Of a stretch of DNA of 48,251 nucleotides, positions 8,626 through 17,678 are shown in pieces; the stretch's first letter is position 1, and every line of letters starts with the position of its first letter. Below the pieces are notes generated by a model. It saw only the letters and a list, made by a program, of their open reading frames with translations, was not told the DNA's origin and ran no database searches. Made by a program: the position numbers and the translations under genes. This DNA is from Microcaldota archaeon (GTDB lineage: Archaea > Micrarchaeota > Micrarchaeia > Micrarchaeales > Micrarchaeaceae), in the NCBI GenBank assembly GCA_021811435.1, contig JAJZOR010000008.1, positions 1-48,251 of the forward strand, written 5' to 3'.

Positions 8626-8661
8626 TCCCAGCCACGGTTGCGCAGCCTTATGTAATTTCAG

Positions 8662-9171
8662 CTACTGCTTCTTGTCTTCCGGCTTGTCATGCATGAAACG
8701 CTTTCCAAGCTCCGCCCTAGCCTCCATCTGCTTCTTTATGTCATCCAGCTCCTCCGGCTTGAGCACCTTCTCCAGTACGTACTTAGAATAGTTGAATGAA
8801 GTCTGCGAAATCTCGAGTATTATGGACTGCAGTTCGTTGACCTTGACTACAAGCTCCCTGTCCGGTTTGAGTATCTCGACCCCGGCAGGGGAATAGTTGA
8901 AGGCTATGTTGATCAGCGCCGGAAGGCTGTCAAAGAGCATGGTCACTTGCGCGCTCGTTATGAATACCTTGTCTTTCTCCAGCGGCTCCTCCACCGCGCC
9001 GTAGCAGTACGCCACGCCCCTCTCCTTCAGCAGGTGCTCGTTTATCAGGTTCACCATAAGGGGCTGCAGCCTCGCCTTGTCCGTGTCCTGCATGTCGAAG
9101 TAGAGCTTCGCGAGTATGCCGCCTTTCGATACCTTCTCGTTCGTCACTTCGTCGAGGCTTGATTTGGACAT
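8662..9171 (-). CDS. Conserved-looking protein of unknown function
   Basis: A 169-residue soluble, mainly helical protein without Cys-rich or nucleotide-binding motifs. The middle (TMLFDSLPALINIAFNYSPAGVEIL) reads like a folded hydrophobic core and the C-terminal 40 residues are a charged helix (PEELDDIKKQMEARAELGKRF). No family is recognised. The start at 9171 is 24 bases downstream of the hisS stop on the same strand, so it is probably the second gene of a hisS transcript. Confidence 0.7.
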   Translation of the reverse strand: MSKSSLDEVTNEKVSKGGILAKLYFDMQDTDKARLQPLMVNLINEHLLKERGVAYCYGAVEEPLEKDKVFITSAQVTMLFDSLPALINIAFNYSPAGVEILKPDRELVVKVNELQSIILEISQTSFNYSKYVLEKVLKPEELDDIKKQMEARAELGKRFMHDKPEDKKQ

Positions 9172-9195
9172 ATTATCACGTCAGCGAAATACCTA

Positions 9196-10476
9196 TTATT
9201 CTGTGCCTATCGCATTTATAGCTTCTCCTACGCCCAGCAGGGTCTCGTCGCCACTCACCAGGTCCTTGAGCTTTACCTTGCCCAGCTTCTCCTCCGCCGG
9301 GCCTACAACTATGGCGTACTTGAACTTCATAGCGTTGGCGTAAGCGAGCTGGTTGGACAGGCTCCTCGAGGTCACGTTCAGGTCAGTGGCTATGCCGTGG
9401 TCCCTCAGCTCCTTCGCGACCCTCACGGCGTACCCTCGCGTGTCGTCCTTTATCTCGGCTATGAACACCCTCGCATATGTCGATTGCGTCGAAGCCGAGA
9501 AGTCAAGCAGGTCCAGTACCCTGTCTACCCCTATGGAAGCGCCTGCCGCAGGCGCAGGCTTGCCTCCGTATAATTCGGTCAGCTTGTCGTACCTGCCGCC
9601 GCTGCCTATCGATGGTCCATTCTCGTTGCCAGCGCCTGCAAATTCAAACACTATGCCTGTATAATAATCAATCCCGCGGACCAGGGAAAAGTCTACCTTT
9701 ACTGTCCCTTTTATGGCGTACGGCTCCAGCGCAGCTAGGAACGCCTCTACCTCCGCCACGCCCGTGTTGTCCCTATCCCCTATTATGTCCCTGGCGTAAT
9801 CAAGCTTCTTGTCATTCTCCCCCTCAACTGATATGAAGGAGAGTATCCTGGCGATGGCCTCGCCGTCTACGCCTAGCTCCTCGAGCTTGTGCAAAACCCC
9901 GTCCTGGCCTATCTTGTCCAGCTTGTCTATCGCCCTGTAGACCCCGACCTCCTTGTCCCCTGCCACGCCCAATTTCAACAGCACCGCGTCTATGAGCTTC
10001 CTGTTGCTTACCCTTATCACATGGTCCACCCCGACGCTCTCCAGGGCCTTGCTGGCCGCAGCTATAAGCTCGGCCTCCACCGCCCCTGCGTCCCCCCCTA
10101 TGATGTCTATGTCAGCCTGGGTGAATTCCCTGTAGCGCAGTTTCTGGGGCTCCTCGCGCCTCCAGGACTTGCCTATGTAGTACCTCTTGAACGGCAACTG
10201 GAGGTCCCTGTGCATGCCGAAGTACCTCGCCAGGGACACCGTATGGTCGTACCTGAGTCCTAGGTTATCCTCCTTGAACTCGTATATGAGCTTGGTGTCC
10301 TCCCCTATCGCGTTCTTGGCCTTTAGCACGTCCAGCGACTCCAGCGTGGGGACGTCTATGGTCATGAACCCAAAGAGCTGGAAGACGCGCTCGATCTTCC
10401 TAATCGCCTCATTCCTGAAGAGCGCCTCGTTTGGCAGTAAATCCCTCATACCTCTCGGAAACGGAACGTCTGGCAT
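9196..10476 (-). CDS. hisS: Histidyl-tRNA synthetase
   Basis: A 426-residue class II synthetase for tRNA-His. Visible landmarks: the N-terminal PRGMRDLLP, motif 2 region RRYYIGKSWRREEPQKLRYREFTQADIDIIG read in two parts, the HisRS-specific VDFSLVRGIDYYTG (about 263), and motif 3 GRYDKL with ASIGVDRVLDLL. A C-terminal anticodon-binding domain follows (ARVFIAEI to VVGPAEEKLGKVKLK). Length is typical. Confidence 0.96.
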   Translation of the reverse strand: MPDVPFPRGMRDLLPNEALFRNEAIRKIERVFQLFGFMTIDVPTLESLDVLKAKNAIGEDTKLIYEFKEDNLGLRYDHTVSLARYFGMHRDLQLPFKRYYIGKSWRREEPQKLRYREFTQADIDIIGGDAGAVEAELIAAASKALESVGVDHVIRVSNRKLIDAVLLKLGVAGDKEVGVYRAIDKLDKIGQDGVLHKLEELGVDGEAIARILSFISVEGENDKKLDYARDIIGDRDNTGVAEVEAFLAALEPYAIKGTVKVDFSLVRGIDYYTGIVFEFAGAGNENGPSIGSGGRYDKLTELYGGKPAPAAGASIGVDRVLDLLDFSASTQSTYARVFIAEIKDDTRGYAVRVAKELRDHGIATDLNVTSRSLSNQLAYANAMKFKYAIVVGPAEEKLGKVKLKDLVSGDETLLGVGEAINAIGTE

Positions 10477-10547
10477 TAAACCATCAAGCAGAAGCCACTA
10501 GAGCGGCGGCGCGCTGTGCGCAATAAAAGATGAACGCTACGAAATGA

Positions 10548-10868
10548 TCAGATGTAGCTGTTTATCCATTTCTTCAGGTCTTCCTTCGGAGCTGTGCCCA
10601 CCCTCATAGCCTTTATGCCCCCGTTTTGCATAAAAAGGGTTGTCGGTATGCTCTCTATGTTGTACTTAGCGGCAAGGCCCTCGTTTTCATCAACGTTGAC
10701 CTTGACGAACTTTACCTTATTCTCGTACTCGTTGGATATCTCGTCTATAATGGGGCCGTATATCCTGCACGGACCGCACCACGGCGCCCACAAATCTACT
10801 ATCACTGGCATTTTCGACTTCAGGACCTCCGCGTCGAAGGATTTCTCGTCTACGTCTTTTACCACCAT
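10548..10868 (-). CDS. trxA: Thioredoxin
   Basis: A 106-residue cytosolic thioredoxin with the redox motif WCGPCR at residues 30-35, the conserved Asp before it (VIVDLWAPWCGPC) and the cis-Pro loop SIPTTLF. It reduces disulfides in target proteins. TATA-like TTTAAATAAT lies upstream of the ATG. The gene is monocistronic here, separated from hisS by about 70 bases. Confidence 0.95.
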   Translation of the reverse strand: MVVKDVDEKSFDAEVLKSKMPVIVDLWAPWCGPCRIYGPIIDEISNEYENKVKFVKVNVDENEGLAAKYNIESIPTTLFMQNGGIKAMRVGTAPKEDLKKWINSYI

Positions 10869-10954
10869 AAAACCAACACTATTATAAAGCAGTTATTATT
10901 TAAAACACTTTCCCAATGAGGGGCTGCGTATGGCGATCCTGCGGGTGGAAATAA

Positions 10955-11095
10955 AGCATACACCAGCTCATATCATGCAGTTCTCTTTCTACTCAAATAA
11001 TAGACCACGGCCATCAGTATGCAGAGCTACTAGAGGCAACGCTCGCTCTTCATGAGTTCACAGCCGATGCGGCTCCGGAACTGATAAAGGATTAA
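10955..11095 (+). pseudogene. Possible remnant of a lost gene
   Basis: A 46-codon open stretch with protein-like composition (contains HQYAELLEATLALHEF and ends PELIKD) but no start codon; a TAA precedes it. The stretch from 10869 to 11128 otherwise holds only the thioredoxin promoter. It may be the tail of a gene lost next to the ABC transporter. Low confidence. Confidence 0.25.
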
Positions 11096-11128
11096 AAATG
11101 CTATCATCAAATAATAAACCGTCTTGAA

Positions 11129-11605
11129 ATGAAACTATTTCCGTCCAATGCCGGGATAAGCCTGCTCAGGGGCACGATAATGCTGGTCAAGGAAAGCGGC
11201 GGCACGATGGACGTCTCCAAACTGGCGGACGAGTCGGAGCAGAACGTTGACAGCCTCCTGCCGCTAATAGAGGCGTGCAAGATGCTCGGCCTGGTAACGG
11301 TGGAGGCCGGCGAGATAAGACTCACCCCAGAGGGGGAGAAGATGGACATGAAGAATTTCACGGACATGATAGCCAAGAAGCTTTCCGGAATAGAGCCGTT
11401 CAAGTCGGCGCTTGGGATCCTTTCTGTAAGGAAGGGCGGACTGTCTACGGAGGAGCTCGCGCACGAATTGCAGATAAAGGGGATAATGCTCCATGGCGAC
11501 TTCAAGATGAACAGCGCCCTGCTGAGATCGATGCTGCTGAAATGGGCGGTCAGGACAAGGCTCGTGGTATACAGCGATTCGTCTGACTTGTGGGAGCTCG
11601 GATGA
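11129..11605 (+). CDS. Stand-alone AAA-associated (COG4754-type) regulatory domain
   Basis: A 158-residue protein resembling the AAA-associated C-terminal domain that in many bacteria and archaea is fused to, or encoded beside, NitT/TauT-type ABC ATPases. It has two winged-helix-like segments: residues about 10-75 (LLRGTIMLVKESGGTMDVSKLADE) and 90-158 (ILSVRKGGLSTEELAHEL), joined by a helix. Here it is separate and convergent with the ATPase gene at 11615, whose stop is 10 bases away. It probably couples to that ABC transporter. Confidence 0.65.
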   Translation: MKLFPSNAGISLLRGTIMLVKESGGTMDVSKLADESEQNVDSLLPLIEACKMLGLVTVEAGEIRLTPEGEKMDMKNFTDMIAKKLSGIEPFKSALGILSVRKGGLSTEELAHELQIKGIMLHGDFKMNSALLRSMLLKWAVRTRLVVYSDSSDLWELG

Positions 11606-11614
11606 ACACCGATG

Positions 11615-12388
11615 CTACTTTGTGAGCAAGTGGTAGATCTTATCAGTAAGGGCCGTAAACTTGTCGGACCTCTTATTCCGGGGGTATGGCATGTCCACAT
11701 GAACGATCTCCTTTATCCTCGACGGCCTGTCGGAAAGCACCACTATGCTATTGGACAGCTCCACCGCCTCCTCCACGTTGTGCGTTACCAGTATGACTGA
11801 GCTCACCGATATGTCCTTGCTGCGCAACATGTACATGACGTCCGCCCTGAGCGAATTCGCGGTGAGGGCGTCAAGCGCGCTGAACGGCTCGTCCATCAGG
11901 AGCAGCTTGGGCTGCGACGCTATCGCCCTTGCTATGCCTACCCTCTGCTTCATGCCTCCGCTCAGCGAATTCGGATATGAGCGCCCGAACCCTGAGAGGC
12001 CGAACTGGTCCAGCAGCTGCATGGCCACCTTTTCCTGCTTCTCATCGGGCATGCCGGACAGCGACAGGCCCAGCTTGACGTTCTCCACGTTGGTCAGCCA
12101 AGGCAGCAGGGCGAAGTCCTGGAAGACGAATGATATGCCCTCGGTGGGGCCCTTTATCTCATTGCCGTAGTAGAACACCTTGCCGCCCCTAGGTGCTATC
12201 AAGCCCGCCATTATCCTCAGCAGCGTGCTCTTGCCGCAGCCGCTTGGCCCTATTATGGATACGAATTCGCCGTTCTTCGCAGCGAACGAGACACCGCCTA
12301 TTATCATGCTCTCGTACTCGCCGCTGCTGACGTTGGTGAACGCAAAGCTGATGTTGCGCAGCTCCATTACGTTTTCTGATTCCTCCAT
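11615..12388 (-). CDS. ABC transporter ATPase, NitT/TauT type
   Basis: A 257-residue nucleotide-binding subunit. Walker A GPSGCGKSTLL (about 43), Q-loop FQDFALLPW, signature LSGGMKQR (about 142), Walker B LLLMDEPFSALD and the switch His in LVTHNVEEAVEL are all present. It energises import or export through the fused permease encoded just upstream (12392), whose stop is 4 bases before this start. The NitT/TauT assignment rests on overall similarity and on the AAA-associated partner. No periplasmic binding protein is visible nearby, so the substrate is unknown. Confidence 0.92.
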   Translation of the reverse strand: MEESENVMELRNISFAFTNVSSGEYESMIIGGVSFAAKNGEFVSIIGPSGCGKSTLLRIMAGLIAPRGGKVFYYGNEIKGPTEGISFVFQDFALLPWLTNVENVKLGLSLSGMPDEKQEKVAMQLLDQFGLSGFGRSYPNSLSGGMKQRVGIARAIASQPKLLLMDEPFSALDALTANSLRADVMYMLRSKDISVSSVILVTHNVEEAVELSNSIVVLSDRPSRIKEIVHVDMPYPRNKRSDKFTALTDKIYHLLTK

Positions 12389-12391
12389 GGG

Positions 12392-14017
12392 CTAACCGTA
12401 TATCTTGGCGAGATGCCTGTAGAACCTTTTCCAAACGAAGGTATTTATGATTAATATCATGGCGGTGAGGTTTATCAGCGCAAGTATCATCATCGTGAAG
12501 TTGCCTGAGTTGAGCGAGTTGTCCAGCAGCAGCCCTATCCCTGTGTGCACAGAGCTCAGCACGGCAGTGGTCGGGCCGCCGCTGCTTATCCCGGAGGTGG
12601 TGAAGTATTCCGCGACTATGCTCGCGTTCCATTCCGCAGCTATAGCGGTCACGCTGCCGGTGATTATGCCGGGGACCAGGGCCTTAAGGTAAATGTCTTT
12701 CCATGCGCGCATGCCGCTCACGCCGAACACCTTTTTGACCTCGAATATCGTTTGGGGCAGGGTCCTACTGCTGGCTATCACGCTGAATATTATGTACCAT
12801 ATGCCGCTCAGGAAGAATACGACGAACGCGACGAATTCGCTGTGCTGCGGCAGGCCGTTCAATGAAGCGACTATTACCGGAAGCAATATGGTAGCAGGGA
12901 TCGACGCGAATATCTGGAAGGTTAGAAGGTACGCATGGGCGTGGTGGGTCTTGAAGACGAGGTACACGCACACCGGCACTGCGACTGCCGTTATTATGGC
13001 AAACGACAGCCATACCCTCGCGAATGTTGCTCCAAGGCTTATGATCGTCAGGTATTCGTCAGTGACAATGCCCGGGCTCAGAACGCTGAAATAGTAAAGC
13101 AGCAGCAACGCAAGCACGATGGCGATTGCAGCGATTAGCGGTTTGGGGATGTAACGCGCGCCATGGCGGCGCACAGTTTCAGCTTGGGCCGCTATGAAGT
13201 GGTGGGCCCGTTTTTTAGCTGATTGGCTGGGCGCCGCGCCCCTGGTTATGCTTATCCCGCCTAATGCCGCCCTGAACTTCACGCCTTCCTCCGAGAGCGC
13301 CTTGAACAGGCGCGACCTGGTGAGCGCTCTTTGCTTCGCTTGTGCGCCAGATTCGCTGTATCTGGTTGAGTATTTTTCCAGAGGGCTGAAGAAAAGGAAG
13401 CGCGTTGCTATAACGAAAGCTATGAATATCGCTATACCGATCCCATAATCGAAGAAGTTGCCGGACGCCGCCAGGCGGGTCAGTGCTACGCCTATGCCGT
13501 ACGTGACAGAATAATTGCTGCTCCCGGTGGAGAATATCTCGCTGGTAACCAGGTAGAACAGCCCTATCGACCATGAAAGAACGGATTGCTCCACGACCCG
13601 CGGCATGGCTGCGGGTATGAATATCTTCCTAAGCTGGTCTACTGGGCCCATGTCGTACAGCCTCGCCAGTTCTATGAATTCGTTGGGCAGCGCCTTGATC
13701 GCCTCGTAGACTGCGAACGCTATGTTCCATGTCATGCTGGTGAAGATCAGGAAGATGACTGCTGCGTTTATGCCTATGAAGCCGGGCAGGATGAAGACGA
13801 ATACGGCTATGGCCAGAGGGAAGAACGCCAATATGGGCAGCGTCTGGAGCACGTCGAGCACGGGCAGTATTACGCGTTCCGCGGTGCGCCTCCGGGCCGC
13901 GTATATGCCTATGGCCAGGCTGAAGATCACAGACAGGAAAAGGGCCGTGAACATCCTTAGCCAGGAAACGCCAGTGTCCAGGACCAGCCCAGCTATAAGC
14001 CCTATCAGGTCCGCCAT
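12392..14017 (-). CDS. Fused double ABC permease (two BPD-type domains)
   Basis: A 541-residue membrane protein made of two permease halves in one chain. Each half has about five or six helices and an EAA-type cytoplasmic loop: EAIKALPNEFIELARLYDMG near residue 120 and a second loop around RTLPQTIFEVKKVFGVSG near residue 420. A soluble linker of about 70 residues (roughly 215-285) joins the halves. NitT/TauT permeases are usually separate homodimeric subunits, so fusion gives a single-chain pore. It forms a complex with the ATPase encoded directly downstream. Confidence 0.88.
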   Translation of the reverse strand: MADLIGLIAGLVLDTGVSWLRMFTALFLSVIFSLAIGIYAARRRTAERVILPVLDVLQTLPILAFFPLAIAVFVFILPGFIGINAAVIFLIFTSMTWNIAFAVYEAIKALPNEFIELARLYDMGPVDQLRKIFIPAAMPRVVEQSVLSWSIGLFYLVTSEIFSTGSSNYSVTYGIGVALTRLAASGNFFDYGIGIAIFIAFVIATRFLFFSPLEKYSTRYSESGAQAKQRALTRSRLFKALSEEGVKFRAALGGISITRGAAPSQSAKKRAHHFIAAQAETVRRHGARYIPKPLIAAIAIVLALLLLYYFSVLSPGIVTDEYLTIISLGATFARVWLSFAIITAVAVPVCVYLVFKTHHAHAYLLTFQIFASIPATILLPVIVASLNGLPQHSEFVAFVVFFLSGIWYIIFSVIASSRTLPQTIFEVKKVFGVSGMRAWKDIYLKALVPGIITGSVTAIAAEWNASIVAEYFTTSGISSGGPTTAVLSSVHTGIGLLLDNSLNSGNFTMMILALINLTAMILIINTFVWKRFYRHLAKIYG

Positions 14018-14128
14018 GCAGGTAAATGCGCATAGGATTAATATATTACTTTCCCAGCGGTCGGCGGATCAGTTCTGTATACGAAGCGGCGCAACCGCAT
14101 AAACTGCATATATTATATATCTTGCAAG

Positions 14129-16141
14129 ATGTTCATATTATATGAGAAACATGCGGTGGTTGGTATGCTAGTCCCGATTGTTCTTAGCTTAGGCGCTTTG
14201 AATGCGTTAGTGCCGGTCATAATAATCATAATACTAATAGCTGCGGCCGCAGGCCTGTCGAGGGGCACGGATCTATTCGCGCTCTTTGGCGTAGGCGCAC
14301 TGATAGGGGTCGGCAGCACCATAGGCGCTGGCAGGGCAGGGCAGGCGGCCAACAGGCTTAAGTACAACAACCAGACAAGGAAGACCTATGGAAATGCCCT
14401 TTCTGCGACGGCCAGGACCGGCGCTGTGGTAGGCGGCAAGCTGGCGCTAGGCACTGCGAACATGACAATACGCGGCAGGACGTTCACGATGCCTGGTAGC
14501 GCAGCCATACGGGCCAATCTGGCCAAAAGGCCGGGGCTCTACAAGTTCCTAGTGAAGCACGCTTCTAATCTGGACAAGCAGAAGGCGTTGGGCGCGATAA
14601 TGAAGCCCAAGCCTCCCGGTATGGCCACAAAAGCGGTAAATGACCGCAGTATGGGCAGGAGGAAACCGTCGCCCCAACTCCAGGTCAACAAGATAAAGCA
14701 GGAACAACAGGATAAGGAGAGAAGGGCGTTCAATGAGAACCTCAAAGCCAGGGGGATAGCGCCGCCGGGCATAGGGCTGCGGAGGCCTCGCTCGTGGTCC
14801 CACGTCCCTAAGGGCGTGCAGAAAGCGAACGAAGCGGACATAAAGGCCACGACTGCGCACGTGATGCAGCAGGCCTACAAGGTTTACGCCAAGGATTCAA
14901 GCGGTCGCGACATAAGGGGCGACCTTAACAAGTTGGGCAAGCAGATAGAGGCCTTCAAGGCGACATCCCATGAAAGCATCTTTGGAGAAGAGAGTGCCGC
15001 GGCAAAAGGTAAGGACATAGTCGGGCTGGGCAACCTCATGCTGAGCCTGAAGGCTTATCAGATGGATAGGCTGAAGGAGGCTTACGGGAAGGTGCAGGCC
15101 AACAACGCGGAGATAAAGGAAAAGGAGCATCAGCTGGACGGCATCCCGAAGGATTTACCCAAGGCGCAGGCGGAGAAGCTGAGGTCGAACATCAACGACG
15201 CCATAACAAAATTGAGAGCGGATACCGCGCAAATCGAGAGGATAACAAACCTTGAGATAAAGCAGGCAGGCTTCGCGATAGAGGACGCCAAATCCAGGAT
15301 CGATTACATGGTGACGCAATACCTGGCGCCGCGTTATTTGAGCTCGGCAATAAAAAACGCCGGCATGAGGTATGCGATGGGGGCCGAGACGAGAGAGGAG
15401 CCATTACGTGTACTGGGCGCAGGGCTAGGGCTGCTTGCCGAGAATATCAAGGCCAACATTGCGAACCCTAAGGAAATGATAAAGTCAAGCAATGAGATAC
15501 TGAAGACTACGGCAGGCGAATTCATGGAGACCAGTTCCAATGCGGCGCGGCAGACGGCGAGCGACTTTGTCCACGTAGCCGGGGAGTACTTAAGCCCTGA
15601 AAATGTATTTGCCCATGCAAAGATAGCGTGGTACGAGGGCGTGGAGAGGAGGGCGGAGACAAAGGCGGCCACGCACAACCCTTACGAGGAGAGCGCGCAG
15701 AAGCTCGCGGCCGAGAGTTACGACAATATCAGGGTGGAGTTCCTGAATTTCGTTGGAAGGGGCGGCAGCAAAGAGGAATTTGGGAAGCAGTTCCCTGAGG
15801 AATATAACATGATAAACCAGGAGGCGAATTATTACAACAGCCAGCATCCTGAGAAGCCCGCAAGCGAAAGACCGGACGAATTGACCACGCGCGAAACGCA
15901 CAATGCTTATGCGATGCAGAACGCCGAAGAATACCGCGCCAAGATTTCAGGTGACTATAACAAGGGAGGCAACGCCGAAGAGCGCGATAGGGCCGCTGCG
16001 ACAGAGCGCATACGCAAGGCCATAGATGAGCTCCATAAGCAGGCGCAGGAGCAGGCTGCGGCACAGGACAGGCAGCGCGCGTTCAAGCAGCAGATCGACA
16101 ATGCCAACAAGGGCAAGCCGCCCTTTGACTCGAACAATTAG
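14129..16141 (+). CDS. Large membrane-anchored helical protein, unknown function
   Basis: Up to 670 residues. The N-terminus has two hydrophobic segments (VPIVLSLGALNALVPVI region and LFALFGVGALIGVG), followed by about 600 residues that are highly charged, Ala/Lys/Glu-rich and probably coiled coil, ending in a Q/A-rich tail. ATG 14129 is given, but ATG 14165 is a good alternative: it has GGTGG just upstream and sits about 45 bases after the TATA-like ATATTATATAT at 14109-14119. It converges on the RCK cluster with a 4-base overlap. A cytoskeletal or envelope-scaffold role is possible, but no family is recognised. Confidence 0.65.
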   Translation: MFILYEKHAVVGMLVPIVLSLGALNALVPVIIIIILIAAAAGLSRGTDLFALFGVGALIGVGSTIGAGRAGQAANRLKYNNQTRKTYGNALSATARTGAVVGGKLALGTANMTIRGRTFTMPGSAAIRANLAKRPGLYKFLVKHASNLDKQKALGAIMKPKPPGMATKAVNDRSMGRRKPSPQLQVNKIKQEQQDKERRAFNENLKARGIAPPGIGLRRPRSWSHVPKGVQKANEADIKATTAHVMQQAYKVYAKDSSGRDIRGDLNKLGKQIEAFKATSHESIFGEESAAAKGKDIVGLGNLMLSLKAYQMDRLKEAYGKVQANNAEIKEKEHQLDGIPKDLPKAQAEKLRSNINDAITKLRADTAQIERITNLEIKQAGFAIEDAKSRIDYMVTQYLAPRYLSSAIKNAGMRYAMGAETREEPLRVLGAGLGLLAENIKANIANPKEMIKSSNEILKTTAGEFMETSSNAARQTASDFVHVAGEYLSPENVFAHAKIAWYEGVERRAETKAATHNPYEESAQKLAAESYDNIRVEFLNFVGRGGSKEEFGKQFPEEYNMINQEANYYNSQHPEKPASERPDELTTRETHNAYAMQNAEEYRAKISGDYNKGGNAEERDRAAATERIRKAIDELHKQAQEQAAAQDRQRAFKQQIDNANKGKPPFDSNN

Positions 16142-16872
16142 GCCTTGCCTTTCAGCCGTTCTATCAGCACATTGCCTATGTCGGCGCCGGCAGTGGCCTC
16201 CGGCATCACAGTCCTGTGCGCACCGGCCTTGACTATCTTTGGTATGTCGTCCGAGCGCGTCAGCCTCGCTATGACCTTCACGTTGGGGTTAACCGCCTTT
16301 GCCGTTATTGCTATGAGCGCGTTCTCCGTGTCGTCTTCGCTGCATGCTATCACGAAGCTCGCTTCCCTTACGTTGGCCGCGGAGAACGTCTCCTCGTCCT
16401 TCGGGTCGCCCACTACGACAAGTGCATTTTTCCTGTAGAGTTCGCGCGCGGTCCAGTCCCTCTCGGTTATCGCCACGGCCTTGGCCGACCTGGCGCTGAA
16501 CTCCTCCATAAGCGAACCTGCAAGCTGATTGAAAGGGACCACTATTATGTGCCCCTTCAGCCTCTTTATCCTGGACAGGACTATAAGGCCCCTGACGTTT
16601 ATGCTCCTTATGAAGCTGAAGAACCAGCTGGCCACGAGTACGGTAAGCAGCGCGAACACTATGCCGTCCAGCATGCTGGCCGCCAGCACAAACGGGGTCG
16701 TCTCGCTTTGGAAAGGCAGTATTACGCTCGCGTAGAAGATGTTGAGCGATGAGAGCACGTTCCATATTATCGCGTCGCCGAAGCCGATTCCGGAGTACAT
16801 TGTGAGGGCCGTGGACGCGGCGAAAAGCGCTGCGGCTATGTACATCAAGGTGTACCATGTCCTCTTTATCAT
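16138..16872 (-). CDS. Membrane RCK/TrkA-like protein with degenerate NAD site
   Basis: A 244-residue protein: two N-terminal membrane segments (about 8-30 and 60-90), then an RCK/TrkA-N-like Rossmann domain (from HIIVVPFNQLAG). The glycine-rich nucleotide loop is lost (VPFNQL instead of GxGxxG), and the K+ filter TVGYG is absent from the pore region. It is the third gene of a three-gene cluster in which the starts and stops overlap (4 bases with the gene before it). It is likely a regulatory or structural subunit of a channel-like complex rather than a self-sufficient K+ channel. Confidence 0.75.
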   Translation of the reverse strand: MIKRTWYTLMYIAAALFAASTALTMYSGIGFGDAIIWNVLSSLNIFYASVILPFQSETTPFVLAASMLDGIVFALLTVLVASWFFSFIRSINVRGLIVLSRIKRLKGHIIVVPFNQLAGSLMEEFSARSAKAVAITERDWTARELYRKNALVVVGDPKDEETFSAANVREASFVIACSEDDTENALIAITAKAVNPNVKVIARLTRSDDIPKIVKAGAHRTVMPEATAGADIGNVLIERLKGKA

Positions 16873-17678
16873 TTCTTAGCACCCATCCTCGACAGTATCG
16901 ATGACCCTATGTCCAGCCCGGCCAGCGCCTCAGGTATGACGCATAGGCCTGCACCTGCCTTATGCATCTTCGACACGTTCGCTTCGTCCCTGGAGCGCGC
17001 TATTATGCTGACGTCATGGTTGAGGTACCTGGCGGTTATCACGCCGAGCAGATTGGCGAAATCGTCCTTGGAGGCGAACACTACGGCCCTGGCGTTCCTT
17101 ATTGACGCTTCCGTCAGGGTTTCCGCGTCGGTGAAATCGCCGTTCACCACGGGATACCCGACGTCTATCAGCGTATCGGTCTTCAGCGGATCCCTCTCGA
17201 CAAGAAGGAAATTCACGCCCTTTGAGGCGAACTCGGCGCACAACTTCTCTGCGAGGGTCGAGTAGCCGCATATTATTATGTGGTTTTTCGCCAGCCGCTT
17301 CCTTCTGAAGAGCATCATCCTGGCCCTTATGTCGACCTTGGTTATGAAATCTATGAACGCGGCGATCACGAAACCTATTATGGCTATCTTTGTTATCCCG
17401 TCCAGGATGGAGATGCCTATAACTACGTTGGAATCGAAAGCAGCCCTGGTGGCGTTGGCCTGCGTGGTTAGGTTCGTAAGCTGATTGAGGTTTACCCCGG
17501 ACGAGTCTAGGAGCGTAGACATGGTGTAGTAGCCAGCCAGGTAGGCGTCGTGGGATATGTAGAATATCGAGTAGAGAGAGACCACAGCGAAAAATACTGT
17601 GGCGGCGACCAGCCACAGGAGTATGTTGCCCGCTATGCCCTCCTCGTTTAGCTTCGGAATGGAGACCACATCCACCAC
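16869..17678 (-). CDS. Membrane RCK/TrkA-like protein, channel-like
   Basis: A 269-residue protein with two hydrophobic segments (about 15-45 and 90-115) around an outside loop that carries DAYLAGYYTMST but no TVGYG selectivity filter, then an RCK domain (HIIICGYSTLAEKLCAEF). The nucleotide loop is GYSTLA, only partly matching GxGxxG; the acidic strand end is LLVERD. It starts at GTG 17678, overlapping the stop of the soluble TrkA-N gene by 1 base. Paralogous to the next gene (16138). Confidence 0.78.
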   Translation of the reverse strand: MVDVVSIPKLNEEGIAGNILLWLVAATVFFAVVSLYSIFYISHDAYLAGYYTMSTLLDSSGVNLNQLTNLTTQANATRAAFDSNVVIGISILDGITKIAIIGFVIAAFIDFITKVDIRARMMLFRRKRLAKNHIIICGYSTLAEKLCAEFASKGVNFLLVERDPLKTDTLIDVGYPVVNGDFTDAETLTEASIRNARAVVFASKDDFANLLGVITARYLNHDVSIIARSRDEANVSKMHKAGAGLCVIPEALAGLDIGSSILSRMGAKK

